DNA of 64,000 nucleotides from Streptomyces sp. Isolate_45 (GCF_024721315.2 NZ_JANFAK020000004.1:1-64000); one strand, 5' to 3'; shown: positions 44,149 through 53,440, counted from the stretch's first letter. Program-made: numbers and translations. The notes: generated from the letters alone by a model not told the origin.

Positions 44149-45374
44149 TGGTCGTCTCCGTTCGTGAGGGTGCTCCGGATCGCCGAGCCCAGGCTCAGGC
44201 CGGTGGGACGGGCCCGGCCGCCCAGGCAGCTGTCGGCCAGGTAGTCGGTGGTCAGCACGCTCGTCAGCCCGGCCGGAAGCAGGTCGGGAGAAGTGACAAG
44301 GGGTCCGACCCGCTCGGTGAGGTGGGCGAGGAAGGCTTCGGTGTCGTGACGGTGGGCCGGTGCGATCCGGGCCTCGACCAGGGAGTTCGCGAACGGCTCG
44401 ATGGTCAGCAGATCGCCGGTGGTCAGGATTTCGCCCAGGATCGTGGTGCGGAGGGCGGTCTCGTTCAGGACGACGGCGTCCCTGCCCAGGCCGCTCCGGA
44501 GCCGGTCGGCCAGGTCTTGGACCATGGCCCGGCGATCGAGCTGTTCGTTCCGGTACGGTTCCGCGATCCGGCCCAACGGCTCGGCCAGCTGTGCGTCGAA
44601 CGCCGCGATCCGGTCCCGTAGGGAGGCCAGCTCGGGCGGCAGGACGGACGGGGTGGCGTCCGCGGTGTCGGAGAAGAGGGCGGTCCGGCCAGCCCAGCGG
44701 TCGGGCGTGTACGTGGCGACGGCGTAGCCGACGCCGAGCTCGCGGCCCTTCAGGACGAGGGTGCTGCCGATGCGTGCTGGGCCCGTGTGATCGCTGTGGC
44801 AGTGGCCCGCGAAGATCACGTCCAGGAAGGGGCAGGCATCGGCGAGCCCGAGGTCCTCCTCGAAGCCGGAGTGGCTGAGGAGCACCCAGGAGTCGACCTC
44901 GTGGTGGTGCGCCAGCATCAGCTCGCGCAGGGCCTTCACAGGCTCGACGGCCCGTTGCCCCGGCCGTTGGGCGACCGGGATCGAGTCGAACGCCTGGAGC
45001 CCGATCACCCCGGTGAAGGCCGTGGATCGGCCCGCGACCTCCACGATGCGCAGGCGCGGGAAGAGCGGGGTGCCGGTCGAATCGTCGACTGCGTTCGCGC
45101 AGACGGTCCGCTGGTGGAGGGCGGGCTCGAAGTAGTGCGCCCAGCCGTGGTTTCCGGGGGCGATGACGTCGTACAGGCCGAGCAGGACGTCCCGTTCGAG
45201 AGTGCCCTTGCCGAGCCGGTAGTAGCCGGTGCCCTCGAAGAAGTCGCCGCAGTCCACGAGCAGGCTGTCCGACCGTGCCTCGTGGAGGTGGCCGAGGAAG
45301 GAGGCGCCGGCGCCCAGGGCTGAGTGCACGTCCGTGGTAGCAAGGATCTGCCGGATCGAACGGCCTGCGGTCAC
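44145..45374 (-). CDS. 5'-nucleotidase/UshA-like metallophosphatase
   Basis: A 409-residue cytoplasmic metallophosphatase. The dinuclear metal motifs are visible in order: DVHS near the N-terminus, DCGDFFEG, APGNHGWAH, HSGFEEDLG and AGHCHSDH. A shorter nucleotidase-type C-terminal domain follows (NETALRTTILGEILTTGDL). No signal peptide is present, unlike secreted UshA. Coupled by GTGA overlaps on both sides. It likely hydrolyses a nucleotide or cyclic phosphate in this pathway. Confidence 0.85.
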   Translation of the reverse strand: MTAGRSIRQILATTDVHSALGAGASFLGHLHEARSDSLLVDCGDFFEGTGYYRLGKGTLERDVLLGLYDVIAPGNHGWAHYFEPALHQRTVCANAVDDSTGTPLFPRLRIVEVAGRSTAFTGVIGLQAFDSIPVAQRPGQRAVEPVKALRELMLAHHHEVDSWVLLSHSGFEEDLGLADACPFLDVIFAGHCHSDHTGPARIGSTLVLKGRELGVGYAVATYTPDRWAGRTALFSDTADATPSVLPPELASLRDRIAAFDAQLAEPLGRIAEPYRNEQLDRRAMVQDLADRLRSGLGRDAVVLNETALRTTILGEILTTGDLLTIEPFANSLVEARIAPAHRHDTEAFLAHLTERVGPLVTSPDLLPAGLTSVLTTDYLADSCLGGRARPTGLSLGSAIRSTLTNGDDQ

Positions 45375-46696
45375 GGGGCGACCTCGCAGATGTCGGCGCC
45401 GAGCTGGAGCAGCTTGCCGGGCAGGTCGGCGTGGCCCCGGCGCAGCTGTGAGACTCCGCCGAGGGTGGTGATTCCGCGGGCGGTCAGGGCGGCCACCATG
45501 AGGGCGGAGCCGGTGCGGATGTCCGTCGCTTCGACACCGGCTCCGGTGAGGCGCTGCGGACCGGTCAGGCGGCACTCGGTGGGCGAGATCTCCTCGATGT
45601 CGGCCCCGAGCCTCGCCAGCTGTGGCAGCAGGTTGCCGTGACGGCCGGGGTTGATCGAGTCGGCGAACAGATGGGTTCCGGGTCGGCCGAGGGCCAGGGC
45701 CAACAGCGGCGGCTCGAAGTCTGCGTCCAGGCCCCCGGGAGAAAGGGAGGCGATGGCCCGCAGCGGCCGGCCCGTCGGGCCGGCGTTGCTGCTGCCGTCG
45801 ACGAGGAGCGCCTCGCCCCGCACCGATGTGGGGATGCCCAGCCGCTGGAGCGCCGCCCGGAACGGCACGAGGTCCCGGCCGTGGACGCCGTCGATCCGTG
45901 CCTTGCCGCCGGTGGTGGCGACGGCACAGGCGAGGGTTCCCGCCTCGACCTTGTCGCCCGGCACGCGCCAGGCCGGAATCTCGTCGGCGAGTGTGGGTGC
46001 CGGATCGAGGGCGAGGAGCCTGTCGCTCACCTTGGTCTGCCAACCCGCCGAGCGGAGGGCATCGAGCACGGTCAGGACTTCCGGCGAGAGGTTAGGGCGC
46101 CCCAGGCGCAACGCTCGGTCGGCGACGACCGCCCGCAGCACTGCGGCGATCGTCGCGCCGCGCGACCGAAAGGGCAGCGCGTGCGAGACCGTGCCGCCGC
46201 TGCCCTGTCCGCTGGCCTCGACGGAGTACCCGGCGTCCTGGATGGTGACGTGGTCGCCGAAGGCCTCGTACACCTTGAAGTGCAGCTCCATCCCGCGCTG
46301 ACCGATCCGGCAGCCGCCTGGCCACGGCAGCCGGGCAGTGCCCCGTAACGCGAGGAGGGCGGGCACCAGGTAGTACGAGGCCCGAATGGCCGAGGCGCGG
46401 GTCAGGTCGGGAACGGCGGGCGCGTGTTCGGGCGCCATGACCAGCAGGATGTCAGGCCGTCCGACCGCTCGGGCCACGTGCCAGCCGGTTCCCTGGAGGA
46501 GGGCAACCATCGCCTGGACATCGGCGCTGGCCGGAACGTTCTCCAGCTGGACGTTCCGACGTACGGCCGCCGCGGTCGCCAGCATGGGAAGGGCGGCGTT
46601 CTTGGAGCCGTCGACGGTGACGGAGCCGGCGAGTGGGCTGCCGGGGCGTACGGCGATCACTTCGGCGTTCGAGGCCGAAGCTCGGGTGAGTGCCAC
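45371..46696 (-). CDS. MurA-like enolpyruvyl transferase
   Basis: A 441-residue EPSP/MurA-fold enzyme. SKNAALP (residues 31-37, Lys32-Asn33) and the PEP-reactive Cys in WPGGCRIGQRGMELH (Cys129) are conserved. The usual active-site Asp in the PTDMQAQF segment seems to be replaced (SPGGLDADFE). A GTG at 46696 six bases after AAGGAG is chosen over TTG at 46702. Its place with nucleotidase and Dcd-like genes recalls enolpyruvyl-nucleotide steps of nucleoside antibiotics such as nikkomycin NikO, not peptidoglycan synthesis. Confidence 0.85.
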   Translation of the reverse strand: MALTRASASNAEVIAVRPGSPLAGSVTVDGSKNAALPMLATAAAVRRNVQLENVPASADVQAMVALLQGTGWHVARAVGRPDILLVMAPEHAPAVPDLTRASAIRASYYLVPALLALRGTARLPWPGGCRIGQRGMELHFKVYEAFGDHVTIQDAGYSVEASGQGSGGTVSHALPFRSRGATIAAVLRAVVADRALRLGRPNLSPEVLTVLDALRSAGWQTKVSDRLLALDPAPTLADEIPAWRVPGDKVEAGTLACAVATTGGKARIDGVHGRDLVPFRAALQRLGIPTSVRGEALLVDGSSNAGPTGRPLRAIASLSPGGLDADFEPPLLALALGRPGTHLFADSINPGRHGNLLPQLARLGADIEEISPTECRLTGPQRLTGAGVEATDIRTGSALMVAALTARGITTLGGVSQLRRGHADLPGKLLQLGADICEVAP

Positions 46697-46698
46697 GA

Positions 46699-47136
46699 TC
46701 AACTCCTTCGGTCGAGAGGTTGGGGGAAGACGGAGGTTGTGGGGCGGGCGGCGAGGTCGAACTCGGCCCAGCAGGACTTGCCCGAGCCGTCTTGTTCGAC
46801 GCCGTGCTCGTCGGCGAGAGCAGCAACGATCAACAGACCTCGCCCGTGCTCGGCGTCCGGGTGGCCGGCGAGTTTCCGGGGGACGGCCGCACTCTGGTCG
46901 CGGACCTCGAAACGCAGCCGGTCACCCCATAGGCGAGCGGTGATCGATGCGGTCCCCGCACCTCCGTGCAGGACGGCGTTGGCCAGGAGCTCACCCGCCA
47001 CGGTCTCCGCTCCGTGCAGTACGCCGGTGACCGCGCCTCGGCGCCAGCCACTGACCTCGTCCATCACGGTGCGTCGGGCGCGGGCGGCCCCTTCCGGCGT
47101 ACCCGTCACCGGCAGGGTGACCTCGTGCACTTCCAT
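46699..47136 (-). CDS. HATPase_c ATP-binding protein (anti-sigma/RsbW-like)
   Basis: A 145-residue GHKL ATPase: N-box VAGELLANAVLHGGAGT, G-box HGRGLLIVAALADEHG. Single-domain proteins of this kind are abundant in Streptomyces and often act as anti-sigma kinases. GGAGG precedes the ATG at 47136. It ends 2 bases before the MurA-like gene, so it begins that operon. It is divergent from the XRE regulator. Confidence 0.85.
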   Translation of the reverse strand: MEVHEVTLPVTGTPEGAARARRTVMDEVSGWRRGAVTGVLHGAETVAGELLANAVLHGGAGTASITARLWGDRLRFEVRDQSAAVPRKLAGHPDAEHGRGLLIVAALADEHGVEQDGSGKSCWAEFDLAARPTTSVFPQPLDRRS

Positions 47137-47303
47137 GGGCGGCCTCCTCGAGGGGTGCGGTTCCACCAGGCAACCGGTCCGGGGGCGCTGCCCGCGACGC
47201 CGTGGGCAGGGCGTGCATCGTCCATGCAGGTTCTGCATGGCGGGCAATTTCCCTACCGATAGGCTCGGTTGAGCAGGCAGGATCGGTCTCGGCAGAAGGG
47301 GCC

Positions 47304-48582
47304 GTGGCGCAGATGGCCGACACACAGGGCGAGGCACACCGCATCAGTGCGCTGATCCGCCGGGCAAGGGTCTTACAGAGCCGCTCACAAGCGGAGGTGG
47401 CCGCCGAACTGGGTTACCACCAGTCGAAGATCAGCCGCCTGGAGGGCGGCCGCGGAACCGACGACATCCGGGTCCTCCGCGAGGTTGCCAGGGTGCTTCG
47501 GATCCCGCCGGCTCGACTCGGGCTCGCTGACGCCGGCCCGGAAGCAGAGCCCCACGATCCGGAGACAGACGACATGCGCCGCCGTACCTTCCTCGCCGCG
47601 GGCGTCACCGCGCTGGCGGCCCCCATGCCCGCCGCGCACCCGACGCTGGTCCAGGCCCTCCTGCCCGGCGTGCTCGCAGCCTCGACGACGGAGCCGGCCT
47701 CCACGGATCGGCTCCGCCTACGAGCCACCTCCATCCGCAGGCTGCTGACCACGTGCGACTACGCGGAACTGGAGCGTACGCTTCCCGGCCTGATCACGGA
47801 TCTGCGCCATGCACTCGGCAGCTCGTCGCGGCCTGAGGAGGTGTCCCGCTTCCTTGCCACGGCCTACCAGACCTCGGCCAGCCTCTTCCTCAAGCAGGGT
47901 GACGCCGGAACGGCCTGGCTGGCCGTGGGCCGGGCCATGGCGGAGGCCGAACGCTTCGGCGACCCCCTCGTCCTCGCCGCCAGCGTCCGGCTCCACGCGC
48001 ACGTCCTCGTCCGTGAGAAGCACCCCGGACAAGCCGTCACGCTGATCCGGCACACCGCTTCGCAGCTCACCGGCTCGTACGACCGTCGCTCCTCGCACCA
48101 CCTCGCCGTCCTGGGGCTGCTCCTGCTGCGCGGAGCCACGGCCGCGAGCCGCGCGGACGACCGTGCCGCCACCGGGGAGTTCCTCGCCGAAGCGGAGGAG
48201 GTGGCCCGGTACGTCGCCCTCGACCGGCCCGGACGCCTGGGCCAACTTCAGCCCGACGAACGTCACCCTGCACCGGATCAGTGCGGCGGTCTCCTTCGGC
48301 GACGCGGGCATCGCCCTCGACGCGGCTCGCCCGCTCATGCACCGTCACATCCCGGTCCCCGAGCGCCGTGCCGCACTCTGGATCGAGGCCGCCCGCGCCT
48401 ACGCCCAGCAGGGTCGCCTGGCAGACGGCTACCAAGCCCTGCGGATCGCCGAGACCTGCGCCGCCCAGGACGTACGCCGTCCCGCCGTCCGCGAGCTGGT
48501 CGCCGACATGGCCGCGCGGGACCGTCGACGTACGCTGCCGGAGCTCCACCACTTCAGCCGCCGACTGGGAGTACCCGCGTGA
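47304..48582 (+). pseudogene. Frameshifted XRE-family regulator
   Basis: The N-terminal HTH (QAEVAAELGYHQSKISRLEG) is followed by a ~300-residue TPR-like helical region of the kind common in Streptomyces XRE regulators. The frame is broken near 48225-48232: the expected text (DRP, then AWANFSPTNVTLHR) continues in another frame, ending RRLGVPA at 48582. One extra base in CGGCCCGGACGCC would explain it. This is either a true mutation or a sequencing error. GTG 47304 or ATG 47313 may start it. The stop overlaps the next gene (GTGA). Confidence 0.8.
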
Positions 48583-49133
48583 CCGAGCCGCAGCCCAAAC
48601 CCTTCCTGTACGTCGTCGTCTGCGCCGCCGGGATCGCCGGCGACGTCGGCAGACTCATCACCGCAGCGCAGGAACGGGGCTGGGACGTCGGGGTCATCGC
48701 CACGCCACAAGGTCTTGAGTTCCTCGATACCCGGGCGATCGAGGAGCAGACCGAGTACCCGGTCAGGTCCGCCTGGCGCTCGCCCGGCGAGGCGCGGACC
48801 TACCCGCGGGCCGATGCCATCGCGGTCGCGCCGGCCACGTTCAACACGGTCAACAAGTGGGCCGCCGGCTTCGCCGACAACCTCGCGCTCGGCATCCTCT
48901 GCGAAGCACCCGGCATGGGCATTCCCACGGTCCTGCTGCCCTACGTGAACACCGCGCTCGCCGCCCACCGGGCCTACCGACGCAGCATCGACGAGCTCCG
49001 GGAGATGGGCGTACTGATCGGCAGCTACGAGCCCCACCGTCCGAAGTCCGGCGGCGGGGCCGACCGCTTCCCGTGGGAGGAGGCGGTCGCTCTGCTCGCG
49101 CCGCTCCTCCGGACCGGGGCCGAGCAGCAGTGA
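48579..49133 (+). CDS. HFCD-type flavoprotein
   Basis: A 184-residue flavoprotein of the Dfp/CoaC/EpiD fold (VVVCAAGIAGDVGRLITAA, ADAIAVAPATFNTVNKWAAG, GIPTVLLPYVN). These bind FMN and decarboxylate cysteine-like or phosphopantothenoylcysteine-like substrates; the exact reaction here is unknown. GTG start overlapping the XRE stop, so translationally coupled. Confidence 0.85.
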   Translation: MTEPQPKPFLYVVVCAAGIAGDVGRLITAAQERGWDVGVIATPQGLEFLDTRAIEEQTEYPVRSAWRSPGEARTYPRADAIAVAPATFNTVNKWAAGFADNLALGILCEAPGMGIPTVLLPYVNTALAAHRAYRRSIDELREMGVLIGSYEPHRPKSGGGADRFPWEEAVALLAPLLRTGAEQQ

Positions 49134-49187
49134 ACGTGCCGGTATCGCCCCTCGGGGCAGCCTGCCCACCCGATCTGGAGGAGCAAC

Positions 49188-49601
49188 ATGGAGCAGGAGA
49201 ACGCTGAAGGTCGACCGGCCATCGCAGCGGCCGTCGTGGTGCACGAAGGCCGCGTGCTCATGGTGCGTCGGCGGGTCAGCGAGGGGCGGCTCTGCTGGCA
49301 GTTTCCCGCCGGTGAGGTCGAGCCGGGCGAAGCCCCGGAGGGGGCCGCCGTACGCGAGACCTTGGAGGAGACCGGCCTCGCCGTGAGGGCGCTGAAGCCG
49401 CTGGGGGAACGAGTCCACCCTGACACCGGCCGCTTGATGTCGTACACCGCCTGCGAGGTGGCCGGCGGCCACGCGCACGTCGCGGACACCGACGAGCTGG
49501 CCGAACTCGCATGGGTGGCCCACGCCGACATCTCCGAGTACGTCCCGTACGGCCTGTTCGAGCCGGTGCAAGAACACCTCGACGTCGTCCTGGAGCGTTG
49601 A
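49188..49601 (+). CDS. NUDIX hydrolase
   Basis: A 137-residue protein with a full Nudix box (GEVEPGEAPEGAAVRETLEE then TGL). GGAGGAGCAAC precedes the ATG. It follows the flavoprotein by 54 bases. It hydrolyses a nucleoside-diphosphate-linked substrate, unidentified, and may be part of nucleotide processing with the divergent operon. Confidence 0.9.
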   Translation: MEQENAEGRPAIAAAVVVHEGRVLMVRRRVSEGRLCWQFPAGEVEPGEAPEGAAVRETLEETGLAVRALKPLGERVHPDTGRLMSYTACEVAGGHAHVADTDELAELAWVAHADISEYVPYGLFEPVQEHLDVVLER

Positions 49602-49672
49602 CGCGGACCGACCGCGCGCATGGGGACAACACGCGGGGACGGTGGATCTCGGGGACCTCGGTGGGGCAGGTA

Positions 49673-50323
49673 CTAGCCGTCTTCGAGGAGCTGGTCGGTG
49701 GCGTCCTGGACGCGCGCGGAGGCCTGGCGGACCGAGTCGAGCACGGCGTCGAGTTGGATGTCGGTCGGTCGGCCGCCGGAGTTGACGGCGCGGGTCAGCT
49801 GGTTCAGGTTGTTGCCGATCTGGCCGAGGTGCCTGCGGGCAGTGAACAGCTCGATGACGGCTTCGCGACGCCCGGCGATGGCCGCAGCGCTGGTTTGAGG
49901 GTCGTGGGCCGCGTTGAGGGCGGCTTTGGCGAAGAAGCCGGCGACGGTCACGCCGACAGCTTTGGCGGCGGTCGCGACGAGCGCGTACTCGTCGTCGTTC
50001 ATACGGACGCTGCACACTTTGGAGCGCTGGCTGAGTTTGTGGGTACGGCGTCGTGTACGGGGCTCTGGAGGGGGAGCGGAAGTGTACGTGGGTTCGAACG
50101 AAGGCTGTTGCTCTTCCCCCGACTGTGGCCGCCCGGCGGTCGGAGCCTCCTCGTCAGGCGTCCCCCGGCGCCGGACGGGGCTCCGTTCCCCTGGGGCGGA
50201 GAGCCCTTTGGACACTCCGCCGATGGTGGAGTGTCCAAAGGGATAACTTGCTCCGTCTCGGGCTTGGGTAGGAGCCGCCTGTCGGTGGGCGTGGGCATTT
50301 GTGGCAGTGGGGTCGTCGTGCAA
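49673..50323 (-). CDS. MobC-like relaxosome accessory protein (start uncertain)
   Basis: A C-terminal ~120-residue MobC/ribbon-helix-helix-type domain ([20 protein letters not shown] ... [18 protein letters not shown]). The N-terminal ~100 codons are low-complexity and run through a perfect inverted repeat (50204-50242). The longest frame starts with TTG and has no ribosome site, so the true start is probably further in. No relaxase is encoded nearby, although MobC normally assists one. Confidence 0.7.
   Translation of the reverse strand: MHDDPTATNAHAHRQAAPTQARDGASYPFGHSTIGGVSKGLSAPGERSPVRRRGTPDEEAPTAGRPQSGEEQQPSFEPTYTSAPPPEPRTRRRTHKLSQRSKVCSVRMNDDEYALVATAAKAVGVTVAGFFAKAALNAAHDPQTSAAAIAGRREAVIELFTARRHLGQIGNNLNQLTRAVNSGGRPTDIQLDAVLDSVRQASARVQDATDQLLEDG
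50204..50242. repeat. Perfect 15-bp inverted repeat, candidate oriT
   Basis: CCCTTTGGACACTCC (50204-50218) pairs with GGAGTGTCCAAAGGG (50228-50242) around a 9-base loop. It lies at the 5' end of the mobC-like gene, where an oriT hairpin would be expected. Confidence 0.6.
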
Positions 50324-50418
50324 GAGCGTGCGTCCTGTTGGTCGGGCTGGAACGGCTTCGGTGCTGCGGGGATGGGGCGTACGGACGCCACCTCACTCCG
50401 CGATGGATGCGCGGGGGC

Positions 50419-51315
50419 CTACGCGGCGTTCACTTGGCCGCTGTCGAGTTCGGCCTGGATCTGTCGGGTGATCTTGTTCCGGCGGTCCCTGCCGATAGGC
50501 AGGCCGCGTGCACGGACAGCCGTTTCGATGTGGCGGCTTGACGCGCGTCCATCGCGTCCGAGCGGGGCGGTGAGGGCGATGGCGAAGAGTTCGTCGTCGG
50601 TGGCGGCAGGCTTGCGACCGGTGCGCTTCTTCGGCGGGACGTGGGCTTCCGCCACTTGGTCGGTCTCTTCCGCCACATCGACTGATGCGCCCTGTACGGC
50701 GCCCGCCGGAGTGGGGCGGTCATCCTCGCGGTCCTCGGGCCGTTCCGGGTCCGGGAGCTGCGGTGTAGCGGAGTGGGCGCGGGGACGGTCCAGGTCCGCG
50801 GGATGTGTTGAGGGTTCCCCTGTAGGACGGCGACTGTGGCGGGACTCCTCGGCAGCGACGTGGCGGTGGATCTGCCGCATGAGGACGCCGAAGGCGAAGA
50901 GCGCGGCTGCTGGAGGGACAGCGGCGACGACGTAGTCGAGCGCCGGGGCCGGGACGCCGTCGGACCTGCTGACGCCGGCGACGTTCAGGGCGATCGAGCC
51001 CAGCGATCCAGCAGTGGTGAGGGCGATCGCCCACCCGTCGGTTTCCCGGCGGAGGCTGGCGCGGAGCATGAGCACTTCGCCGGCGACGATGAAGGCATCG
51101 AGCGTGGCGGGCCATGCCCACTGGCGGGTGGGGGAAGTCCCGAGGCCGTGCCGCCCCGCGACTTCGGCGAGGTGGGCGTAGGAGAGCCAGAATCCTGCGG
51201 CGGTGAGAGCGACGATGACGCAGCCTGCGACGGCGAGGGCGTACCGCTCGGCCGTCTGCGTGCGGTGGCAGGTGATGGTCAAGCGGGTGGTGCTCCAAAG
51301 GGTGGGCGCGTTCAA
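50419..51315 (-). CDS. DUF2637 membrane protein
   Basis: A ~298-residue protein with four hydrophobic helices in the first ~150 residues (YALAVAGCVIVALTAAGFWL and following), a charged Pro-rich linker and a C-terminal HTH-like region (RHIETAVRARGLPIGRDRRN). DUF2637 proteins are frequent in Streptomyces plasmids and integrative elements; they are presumably linked to transfer or partition. The TTG start overlaps the ATPase stop (TTGA), but a downstream TTG is possible. Confidence 0.75.
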   Translation of the reverse strand: MNAPTLWSTTRLTITCHRTQTAERYALAVAGCVIVALTAAGFWLSYAHLAEVAGRHGLGTSPTRQWAWPATLDAFIVAGEVLMLRASLRRETDGWAIALTTAGSLGSIALNVAGVSRSDGVPAPALDYVVAAVPPAAALFAFGVLMRQIHRHVAAEESRHSRRPTGEPSTHPADLDRPRAHSATPQLPDPERPEDREDDRPTPAGAVQGASVDVAEETDQVAEAHVPPKKRTGRKPAATDDELFAIALTAPLGRDGRASSRHIETAVRARGLPIGRDRRNKITRQIQAELDSGQVNAA

Positions 51316-51965
51316 GTGGCGGGGGGAGTGCGGCGGCGGTCAGGCCCGACGAGGATGACCCGGTGGGTCATCTCGGAGAGGCGGGAGGCGACGCGGTCGC
51401 CGAGGGCGGTGCGGAGATCGTCGATGGGGAGGTTGGTCGTGAGAAGGGTGGGGCGCAGGTACTCGTACCGGTGGTTGATCAGCCGGTAGGTCAGCTCCTC
51501 CGTCCACTCGCTGCCCTTGGCGGCGCCGAGGTCGTCCAGGACCAGCAGCGGGCAGCGGGCCAGGGTGTGCAGTTCACGCTCGGCGTCGAGTCCTGGTCGC
51601 GGCCTCAGGCGGGCGTACAGGTCGGCGGCGGTGACGGCTTCCCAGCGCAGGCGGACGCCGGCCGCGAGCAGGCTGCGGACGGCCCCGTAGGCCTGGTGGG
51701 TCTTGCCGGTGCCGGTGGGGCCGACGATCAGCAGCGACGGGCCCTCCGCGATGCCTCGTGTGCCGGACGGGCCGGGGCGCCCGGCACGCGCGACCTCGTC
51801 CACCCAGTTGGCGACCTGGGGGTGATCGGCGAGGGACTGCCGGTAGCGCGGGGGGATGCGGGCGTCGGCCAGTTCCAGGGAGGTGACCGGTTGGGGTGCG
51901 GGCTCCGGTTCCTTCGAGTCCATGACGGACGGGTCCATGCCCCGGCGGAGCAGGATCCCCGCCAT
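51312..51965 (-). CDS. DnaC/IstB-like AAA ATPase
   Basis: A 217-residue ATPase. Walker A is GPTGTGKTHQAYG (about 82-94). Walker B is LLVLDDLGA. NHRYEYLRPTLLTTNLP is the sensor region. It resembles a helicase loader and follows the replication-type protein, making a replication module. The start is uncertain, because the frame remains open upstream of the ATG at 51965 and no ribosome site is visible. Confidence 0.82.
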   Translation of the reverse strand: MAGILLRRGMDPSVMDSKEPEPAPQPVTSLELADARIPPRYRQSLADHPQVANWVDEVARAGRPGPSGTRGIAEGPSLLIVGPTGTGKTHQAYGAVRSLLAAGVRLRWEAVTAADLYARLRPRPGLDAERELHTLARCPLLVLDDLGAAKGSEWTEELTYRLINHRYEYLRPTLLTTNLPIDDLRTALGDRVASRLSEMTHRVILVGPDRRRTPPAT

Positions 51966-52009
51966 GGCCCGGACGACGTGGTCGGCGGGCTGCGGGAGGG
52001 CGGTGGTGA

Positions 52010-52903
52010 TCAGAGGGCACCCCTGTAGGCGGCGGCGACGTCGGTGGGGTTGGTCCAGGGGCGGTGGGCGGCAGCGGGCGTGGGGGCACCCGCGTTCATG
52101 ACCTCGTGTACGAGGCTGGGCAGGGTCTTCGGGTGGAGGCCCTTGGCGCGGTGGCGGTCGAGACCGGCTCGTACGTGGGCGGGGGCGATGCCCTCGTCGA
52201 GGAGCTTCTTGGCCTCCTGCCCGAGTTGACCGAGCACGCTGGCGGGAGGGCGGTGCTCGCAGGCCGCGGCGTACTCGGCGATGAGGTCCTTCGCCGAGAC
52301 GGTCTGGGGCGCGGGGGCGCTCGCGCCCCCCAACGGGGTAGTTCCTAGATCCCTGTTCCTAGGTCCTAGATCCGGATGCTGAGGGCTCACGTAAGGCTCA
52401 GTGAGCCCTCCCCCAACCGGCTGTGAGGGCTCACTGAACTGCCCTTGACCTGCGGACTCCCTACTCATGGCGGGCTCATTGCCTGCTGCCTGACCCGTAC
52501 TGGAGAACTCCGTGACGGCTCCGTGCACCGGCAGTGAGGGCTCACGCGGGACGCCAAGGTCGTGGTGCGGGCAGGACGGGATCCTGCTGATGCTGGGGCG
52601 GTTGATCTTCTGGTGGAGGGCGAAGGCGACGACGTGCAGGTACTGCCTTCCGTCCTCGCCCTCGTAGCGGCAGATCAGACCGGCAGCGTCGAGCTGCGTC
52701 AGATCGTCCTCGACCTCCACCGGTCCGTGTTCGCGGCGCAGCGACCACAGCTGTCCGGCGATGACGGCGGCCTGGTCGCGGATGCGGCCCTTGTCGTCGG
52801 CTTGGGTGAGCAGGCCGAAGAAGGTCCGCTCGGCGCTCAGGGACACGGCCGCCAGGGACTCGGAGGCGAAAGCCTCCGGCTTGATGGTCCGGATACGGGC
52901 GAT
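52010..52903 (-). CDS. Replication-type winged-helix protein (possible ATC start)
   Basis: A ~297-residue protein with an N-terminal winged helix (SLSAERTFFGLLTQADDKGR) and a C-terminal DnaD-like part (VHEVMNAGAPTP), often found next to a DnaC-like ATPase in Streptomyces elements. The first canonical start is GTG 52846, but conserved-looking sequence (ARIRTIKPEAFASESLAA) continues upstream to an ATC codon at 52903, nine bases after AGGCGG. The usual ATG for this family would be there. The start is thus ATC or the N-terminus is shortened. It overlaps the ATPase region only slightly. Confidence 0.65.
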   Translation of the reverse strand: MARIRTIKPEAFASESLAAVSLSAERTFFGLLTQADDKGRIRDQAAVIAGQLWSLRREHGPVEVEDDLTQLDAAGLICRYEGEDGRQYLHVVAFALHQKINRPSISRIPSCPHHDLGVPREPSLPVHGAVTEFSSTGQAAGNEPAMSRESAGQGQFSEPSQPVGGGLTEPYVSPQHPDLGPRNRDLGTTPLGGASAPAPQTVSAKDLIAEYAAACEHRPPASVLGQLGQEAKKLLDEGIAPAHVRAGLDRHRAKGLHPKTLPSLVHEVMNAGAPTPAAAHRPWTNPTDVAAAYRGAL

Positions 52904-53155
52904 AGAGATCGACCGCCTTTCGAAATGGGGGTGGGGAAACCGCCGGGGCCGGGGTGTGTGGACAACACAGCCACACCCCGGGTCCAGAAGTCCAGACCTG
53001 GCTCAAGCGGCCGTGAAAGGTTTTCGGTCGCACGACCGTAAACCCGAAACCCCGGTCGGTGAAATCGCCTGCGATATTCGGTGTCGGTCTGGGATCGCTC
53101 ACAGCAGACGGGGAATGCCTTCCGTAGCCTCCGGTGGGCAAGCTACAACACACCA
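52904..53155. promoter_or_regulatory. Divergent control region between rep-type gene and XRE gene
   Basis: Contains the imperfect palindrome CCGGGGTGTG...CACACCCCGG near 52953-52982 and another, TTTCGGTCG/CGACCGTAAA, near 53019-53040. Both are plausible operators or origin-like elements. No clear -35/-10 pair is seen. Confidence 0.45.
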
Positions 53156-53440
53156 ATGCCGCCACGCCCTCTTGAAATCGGACCCGCCGGACGCGCCGCC
53201 GCCCACGCCATCGAACGCACCCGCGTGGCCTGTGGCTACTCCCAGCGCCAGCTCGCCGCCCGGGTCACCGCACTCGGTCGCCCCATGACCTTCACCGCGC
53301 TCTCCCGCATCGAACGTACGGTCCGACGCTGCGACATCGACGACCTCGTCGCCATCGCAGCAGCCCTCGGATCCTCGCCGAACGCACTTCTCGCTGCTCC
53401 GTCGAGCCGCCCCGAGTCGCTGAGGGTGGGCGGAATATAG
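53156..53440 (+). CDS. Small XRE-family DNA-binding protein
   Basis: A 94-residue HTH protein (GYSQRQLAARVTALGRPMTF TALSRIE pattern) typical of small element-encoded regulators. The ATG at 53156 has no ribosome site and may be leaderless. It faces the replication-type gene and precedes excisionase and integrase, so it probably controls the module. Confidence 0.7.
   Translation: MPPRPLEIGPAGRAAAHAIERTRVACGYSQRQLAARVTALGRPMTFTALSRIERTVRRCDIDDLVAIAAALGSSPNALLAAPSSRPESLRVGGI

Noticed and set aside
45371-46696. Peptidoglycan MurA
   Set aside because: Operon context and the altered Asp segment fit a specialised enolpyruvyl transferase better.
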